Source: Fidelibacterota bacterium (GTDB taxonomy: Bacteria > Fidelibacterota > Fidelibacteria > Fidelibacterales > Fidelibacteraceae). From it: a stretch of DNA of 35,495 nt. Under the pieces are notes generated by a model. The model ran no database searches. It worked only from the letters and a program-made list of their open reading frames with translations, and was not told the origin of the DNA. The position numbers and the translations under genes are program-made. The DNA lies in NCBI GenBank assembly GCA_030620575.1, contig JAUXEL010000002.1, forward strand, positions 1-35,495, given 5' to 3'. This document shows positions 17,997 to 26,187 of this stretch, in pieces. Numbering within the stretch: position 1 is the stretch's first letter; each line of letters starts with the position of its first letter.

Positions 17997-18344
17997 TTAT
18001 TTTTTAATCGTTTCGACCAATTTTGCAAATGCTTCCGGTTGATGGATGGCCATCTCACTCAGCTGTTTACGATTAATTTCCACACCCTTTTCATTCAATA
18101 AATGAATGAAGCGTGAATAACTCAATCCATATTGGCGAACTGCTGCATTGATACGCGTAATCCATAATTTACGAAAATCACGTTTTTTCTGGCGGCGATC
18201 CCTATAAGCGAATTGCCATCCGCGTTCAACAGCTTCTTTTGCGGTTTTAAATAACTTCCGGCGTGCGCCGAATTGTCCTTTTGCTAATTTAATGATCTTG
18301 CGATGTCTGCGATGTTTTGGTACTGAACTATTTGCTCTTGGCAT
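17997..18344 (-). CDS. rplT: 50S ribosomal protein L20
   Basis: The 115-residue L20 is full length, with the basic N terminus HRRHRKIIKLAKGQFGARR and the compact C-terminal RNA-binding domain ending AKLVETIKK. It is an early assembly protein of the large subunit and, in many bacteria, a translational repressor of the infC-rpmI-rplT operon. AGGAG precedes the ATG. It lies 28 bases after rpmI. Confidence 0.98.
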   Translation of the reverse strand: MPRANSSVPKHRRHRKIIKLAKGQFGARRKLFKTAKEAVERGWQFAYRDRRQKKRDFRKLWITRINAAVRQYGLSYSRFIHLLNEKGVEINRKQLSEMAIHQPEAFAKLVETIKK

Positions 18345-18372
18345 AATTTTTACTCCTTCTAAGCCGAGGGGA

Positions 18373-18567
18373 TTATATTCCCAACATTCTTTTTACACGA
18401 TTCATGTCTGACGGTGCGATTCCGGTCTGCTGACGCAGCTTCCGTTTCCGTTTTGTGCTTTTCTTCGTCAGAATATGACTTGTGTAGGCTTTTTTTCGTT
18501 TCAAATTGCCTGAGCCTGTTTTTTTAAATCGCTTTGCTGCACCCCGATTTGTCTTCATCTTGGGCAT
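18373..18567 (-). CDS. rpmI: 50S ribosomal protein L35
   Basis: The 64-residue L35 starts at the ATG at 18567, where MPKMKTNRGAAKRFK matches the family start and AAGGAG lies just upstream. The open frame extends 49 codons further upstream, through the infC end, but that part has no relation to L35 and is discounted. The protein is highly basic, as expected for an rRNA-binding protein. It starts 10 bases after the infC stop. Confidence 0.97.
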   Translation of the reverse strand: MPKMKTNRGAAKRFKKTGSGNLKRKKAYTSHILTKKSTKRKRKLRQQTGIAPSDMNRVKRMLGI

Positions 18568-18577
18568 GTGTGTCTCC

Positions 18578-19120
18578 TTACTTTTTGGCGGCGAGATAAG
18601 CCGTGAGAAAACGCCCTTCCTGTTTGGGCATTCTGTCAATTTTTGCAACATCTTCAAGAAGTGCGATAACTTTATCAATTGTGTCCCGACCCATTTCCTT
18701 ATGAGCCATTTCACGACCGCGGAACATCACGGAGATTTTCACCCGGTCACCGTCCTCAATGAACTCACGGATCTTGCGAACCTTGGTCTCAATATCGTGA
18801 GTGTCGGTATGGGGGCGAAATCGAACTTCTTTTACGGTAATAATGTGCTGCTTTTTTTTGTTATCCTTCTCGCGCTTTTGTTGTTTGTACTTGTACTTAC
18901 CGTAATCTATGATCTTACACACGGGGGGTTTTGCATTCGGTGAAATTTCCACCAAATCCAAATCTCTTTTCTCAGCTATATCAAGCGCCTCGCGTATGCC
19001 TACAATCCCTATCAATTTTCCATCATCACCAATGAGCCTGACTTCTTCGGCTCGTATGGCATCATTAATTCTCTCAGTATTTTCCCGTTGTTTGGGGTAC
19101 TGTTTCATTGTTCGTGCAAT
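18578..19120 (-). CDS. infC: Translation initiation factor IF-3 (AUU start)
   Basis: IF-3 binds the 30S subunit, blocks 50S joining and rejects non-canonical start codons. I place the start at the ATT at 19120, which has AGGAG five bases upstream and gives 180 residues, the length of the E. coli protein. The first ATG in frame (19108) has no ribosome binding site at a normal distance. An AUU start is the known autoregulatory device of infC in many bacteria. Domain N (NDAIRAEEVRLIG, ISPNAKPPVCKIIDYGK), linker and domain C (VKEVRFRPHTDTHD, FRGREMAH) are all present. Confidence 0.95.
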   Translation of the reverse strand: MARTMKQYPKQRENTERINDAIRAEEVRLIGDDGKLIGIVGIREALDIAEKRDLDLVEISPNAKPPVCKIIDYGKYKYKQQKREKDNKKKQHIITVKEVRFRPHTDTHDIETKVRKIREFIEDGDRVKISVMFRGREMAHKEMGRDTIDKVIALLEDVAKIDRMPKQEGRFLTAYLAAKK

Positions 19121-19188
19121 AATATCTCCTTCGAAATTATACACGTTAATATAAATAATAAAATTCTTCTTTCCCAAAGAATTTGACG

Positions 19189-19221
19189 CAAATATATTGA
19201 ACTAACTACCTATAATACAAG
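19189..19221 (-). promoter_or_regulatory. Candidate Bacteroidota-type promoter of the infC operon
   Basis: On the minus strand CTTG (218-221 of the 19 kb line) is followed after 21 bases by TATATTTG (19189-19196). This matches the Bacteroidota vegetative consensus TTTG / TAnnTTTG, with one mismatch in the -33 box. Transcription would begin near 19182 and leave a leader of about 60 bases before the infC start codon. The same -7 box and spacer length occur in front of rplM. Confidence 0.5.
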
Positions 19222-19488
19222 CGTTTTTTAAGATTAATTGAATAAATGTGAGGAAACTCACACGGCTACGTCTCTTGGCTGTCACAGCATGGTATGATGG
19301 GATAACTATTTTAGACAGGATAACCCTGCTTCGTTAAAACTACGCCGGGCAGGCATGATATACAGGATAAGGCTTTCAACTAAGAAGCAAGGAAGCTATT
19401 TTAGTGAAGAATCTTGAACAACTTGCCCGACCCCGCCCCGAGGCTTCGGGGTCAGGGAAAACGGAAGGGGTAAAGATAGAAAACTACA
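19222..19488. other. Repeat-rich intergenic mosaic between infC and thrS
   Basis: No gene is seen here. The stretch holds a 6-bp hairpin with a GAAA tetraloop (TGTGAG / CTCACA, 19247-19262), a segment at 19261-19293 that shares words with the first 40 bases of the window, a CCTGC / GCAGG hairpin (19325-19353), and a strong GC hairpin CCCCGA / TCGGGG with GGCT loop (19436-19451). The content looks like debris of several short dispersed repeats rather than a single regulatory RNA. Confidence 0.5.
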
Positions 19489-19509
19489 AAAAACTTGCCC
19501 CAAGTTTTT
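19489..19509. repeat. Solo REP palindrome (same family as the RAYT-flanking copies)
   Basis: Perfect 9-bp arms AAAAACTTG and CAAGTTTTT surround a CCC loop. The sequence is identical in arms and loop to the copies at 31895 and 32594 beside the RAYT gene. There is no inverted partner within 100 bases; an imperfect trace (AACTTGCCCGA) lies at 19420-19430. It is a dispersed, single REP in the intergenic space downstream of thrS. Confidence 0.85.
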
Positions 19510-19522
19510 AGGTTTACATAAC

Positions 19523-19551
19523 AAAAAAACCGCCCCGATCCTTCGGGGTGG
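19523..19551 (-). terminator. Rho-independent terminator of thrS
   Basis: On the minus strand, about 30 bases past the thrS stop, a GC-rich hairpin (arms 530-538 and 543-551, nine base pairs with one mismatch, 4-base loop) is followed by seven T. Read on the plus strand the mismatch becomes a G-U wobble, followed by TCTTTTAT, so it could work in both directions. Confidence 0.85.
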
Positions 19552-19579
19552 TCTTTTATATCCATATTTAAAATATTGA

Positions 19580-21502
19580 TTAATCCCGCATTTCCTCTCG
19601 CTCTTTTAGAAACGCGATCATGTCTTTAACAGACATCGGAGTCAATTCTTCACCGCCCTGGTGACGCAGTTTGACCATTCCCCCATCTTCTTCTTTTTGA
19701 CCCACAACGATCATGTAAGGTATTTTCTGCGTTTCGGCTTCACGGATTTTATAGCCGACCCGTTCGTTGCGTTTATCCACTTCCACACGCAGGTTTTTAT
19801 CGATCGCGGCCTGAGCTATGGTAATTGCTGTTTCATTGTACTTTTCCGATACCGGAATTATTTTCAATTGTACCGGTGCATACCATAGCGGAAATTTTCC
19901 GGCCGTATGTTCAATAAGTACGCCGATAAAACGCTCTAAAGAACCCATAATAGCGCGATGGATCACAAAGGGACGATGGTGTTCACCGTCAGAGCCTGTA
20001 TAAACCATATCAAAGCGGTCCGGAAGGTTAAAGTCGAACTGGATGGTCGTACATTGCCACATCCTGCCGATAGCATCTTTGATCTTAATGTCGATCTTCG
20101 GGCCGTAAAACGCGCCTCCTCCTTCCTCGACTTTATAATCAATATTCAATTTTTTTAAGGATTTACTGAGTGATTCCTGAGCTTTTTCCCATAAAGCGGG
20201 CTCGCCGACAAATTTTTCTTCCGGTTGAGTAGATAGATACACTTCATATTCTTCAAACCCAAAGGCTTTTAAATAATCAAATGAAAAAAGTAATAATTTT
20301 TCAATTTCATCATTTAGCTGTTCCGGTGTACAAAAAATATGTGCATCATCCTGTGTGAAACCACGGACACGCATTAATCCGTGAAGAACACCGGATAATT
20401 CATAGCGGTAAACCGTCCCTAATTCAGCATAGCGGATTGGCAGATCGCGATAACTGGTTTGATGACGTTTATATACCATAATATGAAATGGGCAATTCAT
20501 CGGCTTGAGATAATAATCATGGCCTTCTACCTGTATGACGGGATACATGAATTCCTTGTAAAATCCGAGATGTCCCGAAGTTTCCCATAATTCAGCTTTG
20601 CCAATATGTGGTGTTTGAATAATATCATATCCGCGTCTACGATGCTCGCTGTGCCAATAATCTTCAATTAACTTGCGCATGGCAGCACCTTTGGGATACC
20701 ATAACGACAATCCTTGTCCAACTGTTTCCGAAATTTCAAACAGGTCAAGTTCTTTTCCAAGTTTTCGGTGATCACGTTTTTTTGCTTCTTCCAGAAGCTC
20801 CAAATAAGCTTTTAATTCTTTTTTTGAAGGAAAGGCCGTACCGTAAATCCGGGACAACATTTTATTTTTTTCATCACCACGCCAATAAGCGCCGGCAACA
20901 CTTAATAATTTGAATGCGGGAATTTTTCCGGTGGACATGATATGCGGACCGCGGCAGAGATCGGTAAAATCTCCCTGAGAATACAAGGTTAGCATTTCAT
21001 CTTCAGGAATTTCGTTGATGATCTCTACCTTATAAGATTCACCCAGATTATCAAAGAAATCAATAGCATCATTGCGGGAGATCTCTTGATGCGTTATAGT
21101 GAGATTTTCTTTAATAATTACTTTCATCTCCGCTTCGATTTTTACTAAATCTTCTTCAGTAAAAGGTGTCGGCGTATCAAAATCATAGTAAAAACGATTT
21201 TCAATGGCAGGGCCGATAGTGACCTTAACATCCGGAAACAAACGCTGTGCGGCTTGCGCCATGGTATGGGCTGTACTATGCAACAATATATCATGTGCTT
21301 CCGGATCCTTCCATGTAATCAAACGAACAGCCGCATCTTCTGTTATAGGATGTATCATATCAGTCAGACGGTAGTTGACCTCGGCAACAACGCAATTGCG
21401 TGCTAATCCCTCGCTAAGGGATAAAGCAATATCCATTGGAGTCGCACCGTGATCAAACGTTTTTATAACGCCGTCCGGGAATGTAATATTCACTGATGAC
21501 AT
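19580..21502 (-). CDS. thrS: Threonyl-tRNA synthetase
   Basis: The 640-residue enzyme is full length. It has the N-terminal TGS domain (1-62), the editing domain with HSTAHTMAQAAQ (about 75-87, the HxxxH of the Ser-tRNA editing site), the class II core with the zinc-binding Cys in MNCPFH and later His residues, motif 2 ELGTVYRYELSGVLHGLMRVRGFTQDDAH-like sequence, motif 3 HRAIMGSLERF, and the anticodon-binding domain (about 540-640). AAAGGA precedes the ATG. It is separated from infC by 400 bases and has its own terminator, so here it is probably not co-transcribed with infC. Confidence 0.97.
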   Translation of the reverse strand: MSSVNITFPDGVIKTFDHGATPMDIALSLSEGLARNCVVAEVNYRLTDMIHPITEDAAVRLITWKDPEAHDILLHSTAHTMAQAAQRLFPDVKVTIGPAIENRFYYDFDTPTPFTEEDLVKIEAEMKVIIKENLTITHQEISRNDAIDFFDNLGESYKVEIINEIPEDEMLTLYSQGDFTDLCRGPHIMSTGKIPAFKLLSVAGAYWRGDEKNKMLSRIYGTAFPSKKELKAYLELLEEAKKRDHRKLGKELDLFEISETVGQGLSLWYPKGAAMRKLIEDYWHSEHRRRGYDIIQTPHIGKAELWETSGHLGFYKEFMYPVIQVEGHDYYLKPMNCPFHIMVYKRHQTSYRDLPIRYAELGTVYRYELSGVLHGLMRVRGFTQDDAHIFCTPEQLNDEIEKLLLFSFDYLKAFGFEEYEVYLSTQPEEKFVGEPALWEKAQESLSKSLKKLNIDYKVEEGGGAFYGPKIDIKIKDAIGRMWQCTTIQFDFNLPDRFDMVYTGSDGEHHRPFVIHRAIMGSLERFIGVLIEHTAGKFPLWYAPVQLKIIPVSEKYNETAITIAQAAIDKNLRVEVDKRNERVGYKIREAETQKIPYMIVVGQKEEDGGMVKLRHQGGEELTPMSVKDMIAFLKEREEMRD

Positions 21503-21599
21503 GCTTATCCTTTCACATTTTATTTATCGGGAAAATTACAGCATTATCACGTTTATATCAATGCTTAATTTATTTACCAAAACTATCTGCTAAAATATT

Positions 21600-23408
21600 T
21601 TATTTCACTATGACAACTTTTCGTACCGCTATATCTGTTCCGACAAGGGCACGGATAAAATATATCCCGGCAGACAAACCAGACCCGTTAATCGGTATAA
21701 GGTGATAACCTGCAGATAAAGATCCATCAATAATAGTTTTTTGCATATTTCCCAGAATATCAAATAATTTAATATTTACAGAAGCCTCATTCGACAATTC
21801 CAAAGGTAATACACAGTTTGGATTAAAGGGGTTGGGATATGCATTGCCAATATAAAAAGTCTCCGGAACTGCTTGAACAGCTGTAAGAGGATAGGATACC
21901 CATGATATATTATCTACACAAACCTGTCCGGATTCGCTTGTTTGCTGAATAAATTTTATAACCGCATCACCGGAGATATTAACATCAATATTTCCACTTT
22001 CCTTTATTACACCTGTTTCACTCGATGTAGTAACTGTTGTAATTTTTATATCATTGACATACAGATCTAATAAAACATCGGTTGAATATGCCTGTTTAAA
22101 CTGAAATTGTAATGAAGAAATACCTCCGGTTATATTACCCGATGTAATGGAGGCTGTGGGTGTTCTGCTTTTTCCAAGACACGGCGTTTCATTATCAATT
22201 AAAAGATCACCCCGACATTGTACATACTGCCATGAAGACCCGTCCTGACCGGTAAAAGATCCATCACAATAAGAAGATCCGGTCTCAGGAAAGTTCGCAA
22301 ATGTCTCCGTGTATGAAGTGCTGGTATCTGAACTATTGCCTTCCAGGGTTTGTAGCATGATCACATTTGAAAAATCACTTTCTTCACTTGCCGTATATGC
22401 TTTTAATTTATAATAATAACTCGTTTCCGGACTTAATCCTGTAATTGTTTCAGATGTAATTGACAATGATTTAGGTGAATATCCGTTTAAATAGGATATA
22501 AAATTTATATCTTCGGAGACATACAGTTTGTATCCCGTAGCGGAGGTAACGACGTTCCAATTAGCTGTAAAGCTTGTAGAATTTATATTTGAAGCAGCAA
22601 GCGCTGTGGGTGCTATCACTTCTTCGGGTGTTTCATCACCCCAGATATATGAAACATATTCAGGATGATCAATAAAGGGGTTTCTGTTATGCTGGAGAAC
22701 ATGAACTGCATTATTTCTGTTAATTTCTTTTGTACTTACTGAATCATCAATATGCCACTGTATCAGCATCTCTACTGCCCAGGCTTTCAGTTCTACGCCA
22801 TCCGCCATCGCCCAATTTAACCAACTTCCATCCTCTGTATAATAGCGAGTAGCCATATAAAAATATGTTCGGGCAAAATCGCCTTTATATTCATTAATAG
22901 GCTCAAAGACAGTACCGGTATAACCTAAACCACTTTTAGCGGGTCCAAGTTTTGATCCATTGGATGATGTCCAAGTGGGAGTATCCGTTTCCCCATAGGT
23001 TTCATTACCTCTTCTTTGATTTACATAGGCATCTGTAGGATATACATGAAAAACATCCGAATACATTGGATAAACTTTTCCATTAAAATAACTGCTTGGC
23101 CACGAGTGTTCCCTATTATATTTATCTCCTTCACCACTATATCCATCACTACTCACCTGATCTGTTCCAAATGTGTATTCATAAGTACTATACATATCCC
23201 AGATCTTTCCATTTGCTTTCAAGTCGGTAGTTTGATATGCATTCCAAACACCAGGAGTATATGAGAGAACCGTATGATCATCAATAATATTATGCAGTGC
23301 AGATTTTAATTCGGTCCCGGATAACCCGGATGCGGGATCATAATACCCATCAGGGATCGTTGCAAAAGCCGTTGAAAGAAAAAATAAAAACAGGAATATT
23401 CTTTTCAT
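21600..23408 (-). CDS. Secreted endonuclease I with FN3 and type IX sorting domain
   Basis: Read from the ATG at 23408 the protein is 602 residues; upstream in-frame starts lack a signal-peptide-compatible N terminus. It has a signal peptide (MKRIFLFLFFLSTAFA), an endonuclease I (EndA/NucM) domain (about 18-260) with the catalytic region NREHSWP and YPTDAYVNQRRGN, a fibronectin type III domain (about 270-355), a beta-sandwich region (about 370-500) and a C-terminal sorting domain with AYPNPFNPNC and LFDILG, ending in IVK. Such domains send proteins through the type IX (Por) system to the cell surface or medium. A role in digesting extracellular DNA is inferred. Confidence 0.88.
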   Translation of the reverse strand: MKRIFLFLFFLSTAFATIPDGYYDPASGLSGTELKSALHNIIDDHTVLSYTPGVWNAYQTTDLKANGKIWDMYSTYEYTFGTDQVSSDGYSGEGDKYNREHSWPSSYFNGKVYPMYSDVFHVYPTDAYVNQRRGNETYGETDTPTWTSSNGSKLGPAKSGLGYTGTVFEPINEYKGDFARTYFYMATRYYTEDGSWLNWAMADGVELKAWAVEMLIQWHIDDSVSTKEINRNNAVHVLQHNRNPFIDHPEYVSYIWGDETPEEVIAPTALAASNINSTSFTANWNVVTSATGYKLYVSEDINFISYLNGYSPKSLSITSETITGLSPETSYYYKLKAYTASEESDFSNVIMLQTLEGNSSDTSTSYTETFANFPETGSSYCDGSFTGQDGSSWQYVQCRGDLLIDNETPCLGKSRTPTASITSGNITGGISSLQFQFKQAYSTDVLLDLYVNDIKITTVTTSSETGVIKESGNIDVNISGDAVIKFIQQTSESGQVCVDNISWVSYPLTAVQAVPETFYIGNAYPNPFNPNCVLPLELSNEASVNIKLFDILGNMQKTIIDGSLSAGYHLIPINGSGLSAGIYFIRALVGTDIAVRKVVIVK

Positions 23409-23704
23409 TAATAAGCACCTTTTCATTAAGGGGAAAAGTAATAAAATCAATGTGCAAATGCTAACTTTTTAGTTTTTTGTTCTCTAATGCGGGGTAATTG
23501 GAAAATTAATAAAAAGCAAAATAAGCATTTGTGAAAAAAAATATTTTTTTTCAGTGACTTTTAATAAAAATTTTTTATATTGTGTGGTAAAATTTAGGAA
23601 TTAAAAAAGGAATTTATTTACAAGACATCATTTAACCATTATTATATTAAATAAGTGTTCAGGTAAATAATTCAAAAACTAAAAAGAAGGAAAAAGGAGA
23701 AAAC
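23409..23704. other. Divergent intergenic region, AT-rich
   Basis: The roughly 300 bases between the endonuclease gene (minus) and the exported protein gene (plus) must hold both promoters. The sequence is very AT-rich with long A and T runs (23533-23551, 23560-23577). I could not find a convincing TTTG / TAnnTTTG pair in either direction. A strong AAAGGAG lies just before the plus-strand gene. Confidence 0.4.
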
Positions 23705-24181
23705 ATGAAAAAACTTTTAACGTTTGCTCTCATTATGGTACTTGCTGTATCATTTGGCTTTGCTCAGGATGAACTGACTGAAGACATTAAAAAAATGGAT
23801 GCCGGTTTGCGTTTTAGTAATCGTCCCGGTGTTACCGCGCGATATTTCTTATCTGAAGGTAACTCAGTAGAAGCTCTTTTAACAACAAACAGGGGACTTA
23901 TTGTCTCTGGTTTGTATGAATTCCATAAACCTTTGTCAATCGGCGAAATTGAAAACCTGAGCTGGTTCTTTGGCGGCGGTTTACATGCCGGATTCTCAAC
24001 TTGGTGGACTGCTAGTTTGGCACTGGGTCTTGATGCAATTGTTGGTGTTGAATATGATCTGGAACCGCTTATTTCATTTCCGATTACCGTTTCATTAGAT
24101 TATAAACCAAGTTTTGATATACTTGGCGGCTGGGCAGACACTTTCTTTGATACTGCTCTTTCTATTCGTTATAGTTTCTAA
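23705..24181 (+). CDS. Small exported beta-barrel-like protein
   Basis: This 158-residue protein has a signal peptide (MKKLLTFALIMVLAVSFGFA) with predicted mature N terminus QDELTED, then alternating amphipathic strands with many Gly and aromatic residues (FFGGGLHAGFSTWWTASLALGLDAIVGVEYDL), ending YSF. A terminal Phe is typical of outer-membrane barrels; at this size an eight-stranded barrel is plausible. I do not recognise the family. AAAGGAG precedes the ATG and a strong terminator follows, so it is a single-gene transcript. Confidence 0.75.
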   Translation: MKKLLTFALIMVLAVSFGFAQDELTEDIKKMDAGLRFSNRPGVTARYFLSEGNSVEALLTTNRGLIVSGLYEFHKPLSIGEIENLSWFFGGGLHAGFSTWWTASLALGLDAIVGVEYDLEPLISFPITVSLDYKPSFDILGGWADTFFDTALSIRYSF

Positions 24182-24220
24182 ATGTGAGATAAATATATCT
24201 TCATTTACCATTTATGTTAA

Positions 24221-24249
24221 AGAGCTGCCAGCTGGTAGCTCTTTTTTTT
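24221..24249 (+). terminator. Rho-independent terminator of the small exported protein gene
   Basis: The arms AGAGCT and AGCTCT, extended inward by a G-T wobble and two GC pairs around an AGCT loop, are followed by eight T. It lies 40 bases past the stop codon. Confidence 0.9.
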
Positions 24250-24426
24250 ATTCTCATTTTTGTATGATGCCTATTTCATATTTACCCGCCTTTTTTACAC
24301 CCAATGATATATTTATCTATGTAATCACACAAACCCGATATGTAGATATAGTTGTTTTTAACGTATTTTTAAAATATATTACATTAATTAGTATTCAATG
24401 ACACACAGATATGGGAATCTGTTGAT

Positions 24427-24798
24427 ATGGATGAATTAAAAGGATTGCGTATTCTGGTAGTAGAAGATGATTTTGCATCAGCTGCTCTGATAGAAGAATT
24501 TTTTAAGACAAGCCAAACTCATCTAATATTTGCCAAAACAGGAAATGAGGCTCTGGAGCGGGTACACAAATCGTCTTTCGACTTGATTCTTATGGACATT
24601 AGTATGCCGGGAATGAGCGGACTTGAAGTGACAAAAATAATTCGTTCAGAAGGAAATGATATCCCGATCATTGCTCAGACTGCCTATGCATTTGAAAATG
24701 AAAAGGCAGACTGCCTTAAAGCAGGATGCAATGCATATATTTCAAAGCCATTCAGTGAAAACGAATTATTTGCCTTGATAAAAGATACCATTCTATAG
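24427..24798 (+). CDS. Single-domain response regulator (CheY-like receiver)
   Basis: The 123 residues form one receiver domain and nothing else. The acidic pocket is EDD (13-15), the phospho-acceptor is Asp57 in DLILMDIS, the switch Thr is in AQTAY, and the conserved Lys is in ISKPF. The sequence style (GxxIPIIAQTAYAFENEKADCLKAGC) is that of receivers from hybrid histidine kinases. There is no output domain and no kinase gene in this window, so the partner is unknown; it may act in a phosphorelay or by binding a protein. The ATG at 24427 lacks a strong ribosome binding site. Confidence 0.92.
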   Translation: MDELKGLRILVVEDDFASAALIEEFFKTSQTHLIFAKTGNEALERVHKSSFDLILMDISMPGMSGLEVTKIIRSEGNDIPIIAQTAYAFENEKADCLKAGCNAYISKPFSENELFALIKDTIL

Positions 24799-24827
24799 TA
24801 AGTAAATAAAAAATATTACCAGAAATT

Positions 24828-24859
24828 AAAACGCCATTTTTATGCAAAAATGGCGTTTT
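24828..24859. terminator. Perfect 14-bp bidirectional terminator
   Basis: The stem AAAACGCCATTTTT pairs perfectly with AAAAATGGCGTTTT around an ATGC loop, with T-rich sequence on both strands. It lies between the convergent response regulator gene and frr and should stop transcription from both sides. Confidence 0.92.
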
Positions 24860-24880
24860 ATTTTTTATTGTTTTTCCTAA

Positions 24881-25438
24881 TTATTCGTCCAAAATTTCTT
24901 TTTCTTTAGCGGTCTGTGCCGTATTTAACTTATCGATATATTTATCGGTGATCTTTTGGATCTCATCATATGCATCCTTAGCATTATCCTCTGAAATATC
25001 TTTGTCTTTTTCCTGTTTTTTAATTTTATCATTTGCTTCACGGCGAATACTGCGGACAGATACACGCCCTTCTTCAGTCATATGATGTACGATCTTTACC
25101 AATTCCTGCCGCCGTTCATCGGTCATTGCAGGGATTGGCACCCGAATTAAATTACCGTCATTAATGGGATTTAATCCTAAATTTGCCGCCTGGATGGCTT
25201 TATCAACAGTCCCTAATAATGATTTATCCCAAGGCTGAACGACAAGCAGGCGGGCTTCCGGAACACTGATCGTTGTACATTGACTTAAGGGGGTTAAAGT
25301 CCCATAGTAATCCACCTTAACATTTTCTAATAGTGAGGGAGTTGCCCGCCCCGTACGTAAACTGTTAAATTCATGTCCAAGATGTTTTTCTGATTTTTCC
25401 ATATGTTCTTCACAATATGAATAAACGTCATTCATCAT
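24881..25438 (-). CDS. frr: Ribosome recycling factor
   Basis: The 185-residue factor is full length. With EF-G it splits post-termination ribosomes. Landmarks are the N-terminal helix with FNSLRTGRATPSLLENVKVDYYG, then LVVQPWDKS, NPINDGNLIRVPIPAMTDERR, and the C-terminal helix pair ITDKYIDKLNTAQTAKEKEIL. AAGGAG lies seven bases before the ATG. It is the last gene of the rplM operon, 16 bases after pyrH. Confidence 0.98.
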   Translation of the reverse strand: MMNDVYSYCEEHMEKSEKHLGHEFNSLRTGRATPSLLENVKVDYYGTLTPLSQCTTISVPEARLLVVQPWDKSLLGTVDKAIQAANLGLNPINDGNLIRVPIPAMTDERRQELVKIVHHMTEEGRVSVRSIRREANDKIKKQEKDKDISEDNAKDAYDEIQKITDKYIDKLNTAQTAKEKEILDE

Positions 25439-25454
25439 GACCTAACTCCTTATG

Positions 25455-26159
25455 TTATTCTGAAATTAAGGTTCCGACAGATTTTCCGGAAACAACACGG
25501 TTTAATTCTCCGGTTTTTGTAAAATCAAAAACCATTATCGGCATATTATTTTCCTGACACAGCGCCATAGCACTCATATCCATAATATGCAATTTTTCTT
25601 CCAGTGCCTGACGATAAGTAACTGTATCATAACGTTTGGCTGTGCTGTCTTTCATAGGATCAGCACTATATACACCGTCTACTTTTGTACCTTTCAGAAG
25701 TATATCAGCATCTATTTCCGAAGCACGAAGTGCCGCAGCGGAATCGGTAGTAAAATACGGATTGCCGGTTCCGCCGGCAAATATTACAATAACATCCTGT
25801 TGAAGAAGTTCTATAGCATGGTAACGATCAATGGGAAGTGTGAGCTGCGATATAGACGGAGGTGTCATAATACAGCTTTTCATCCCGGCATTTTTGAAGG
25901 CATCGCGCAGCGCAAGTGCATTGATCACAGTAGCCAGCATTCCCATATGGTCACCGGTGACCCGATCGATAAAATTCATATTTTTAGCACCGCGAAAAAT
26001 ATTTCCACCGCCAATAACAATGCCGATTTGAATATGCTTATCATGGATCAGTTTTATTTCTTGTGCAAAGCAAGAGGCGGCATCAGGATCAACACCGTGT
26101 CCTTTGACGCCGCCTAAGATTTCACCACTTAATTTTAATAAAATACGATTATAATTCAT
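25455..26159 (-). CDS. pyrH: UMP kinase
   Basis: This is a 234-residue bacterial UMP kinase of the amino-acid kinase family; it makes UDP from UMP and ATP in pyrimidine synthesis. It starts NRILLKLSGE with the phosphate-binding Lys, contains IGIVIGGGNIFRG, the UMP-binding DHMGMLATVINALALRD and the ATP site VIFAGGTGNPYFTTDSAAALRA. The usual neighbours tsf and frr flank it. No strong ribosome binding site is visible at 26159; coupling to tsf (28 bases upstream) may help. Confidence 0.98.
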   Translation of the reverse strand: MNYNRILLKLSGEILGGVKGHGVDPDAASCFAQEIKLIHDKHIQIGIVIGGGNIFRGAKNMNFIDRVTGDHMGMLATVINALALRDAFKNAGMKSCIMTPPSISQLTLPIDRYHAIELLQQDVIVIFAGGTGNPYFTTDSAAALRASEIDADILLKGTKVDGVYSADPMKDSTAKRYDTVTYRQALEEKLHIMDMSAMALCQENNMPIMVFDFTKTGELNRVVSGKSVGTLISE

Positions 26160-26187
26160 TCAACAAGCACAACCAGCACGTTGACCT

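Noticed and set aside
18568..18714. N-terminal extension of L35
   Set aside because: It lies inside infC in another frame; the ribosome binding site and family alignment place the start at 18567.
19222..19488. Possible riboswitch or structured leader RNA with a GAAA tetraloop
   Set aside because: The hairpins lie upstream of the predicted infC promoter and downstream of thrS, share words with another locus, and match no riboswitch pattern I know.
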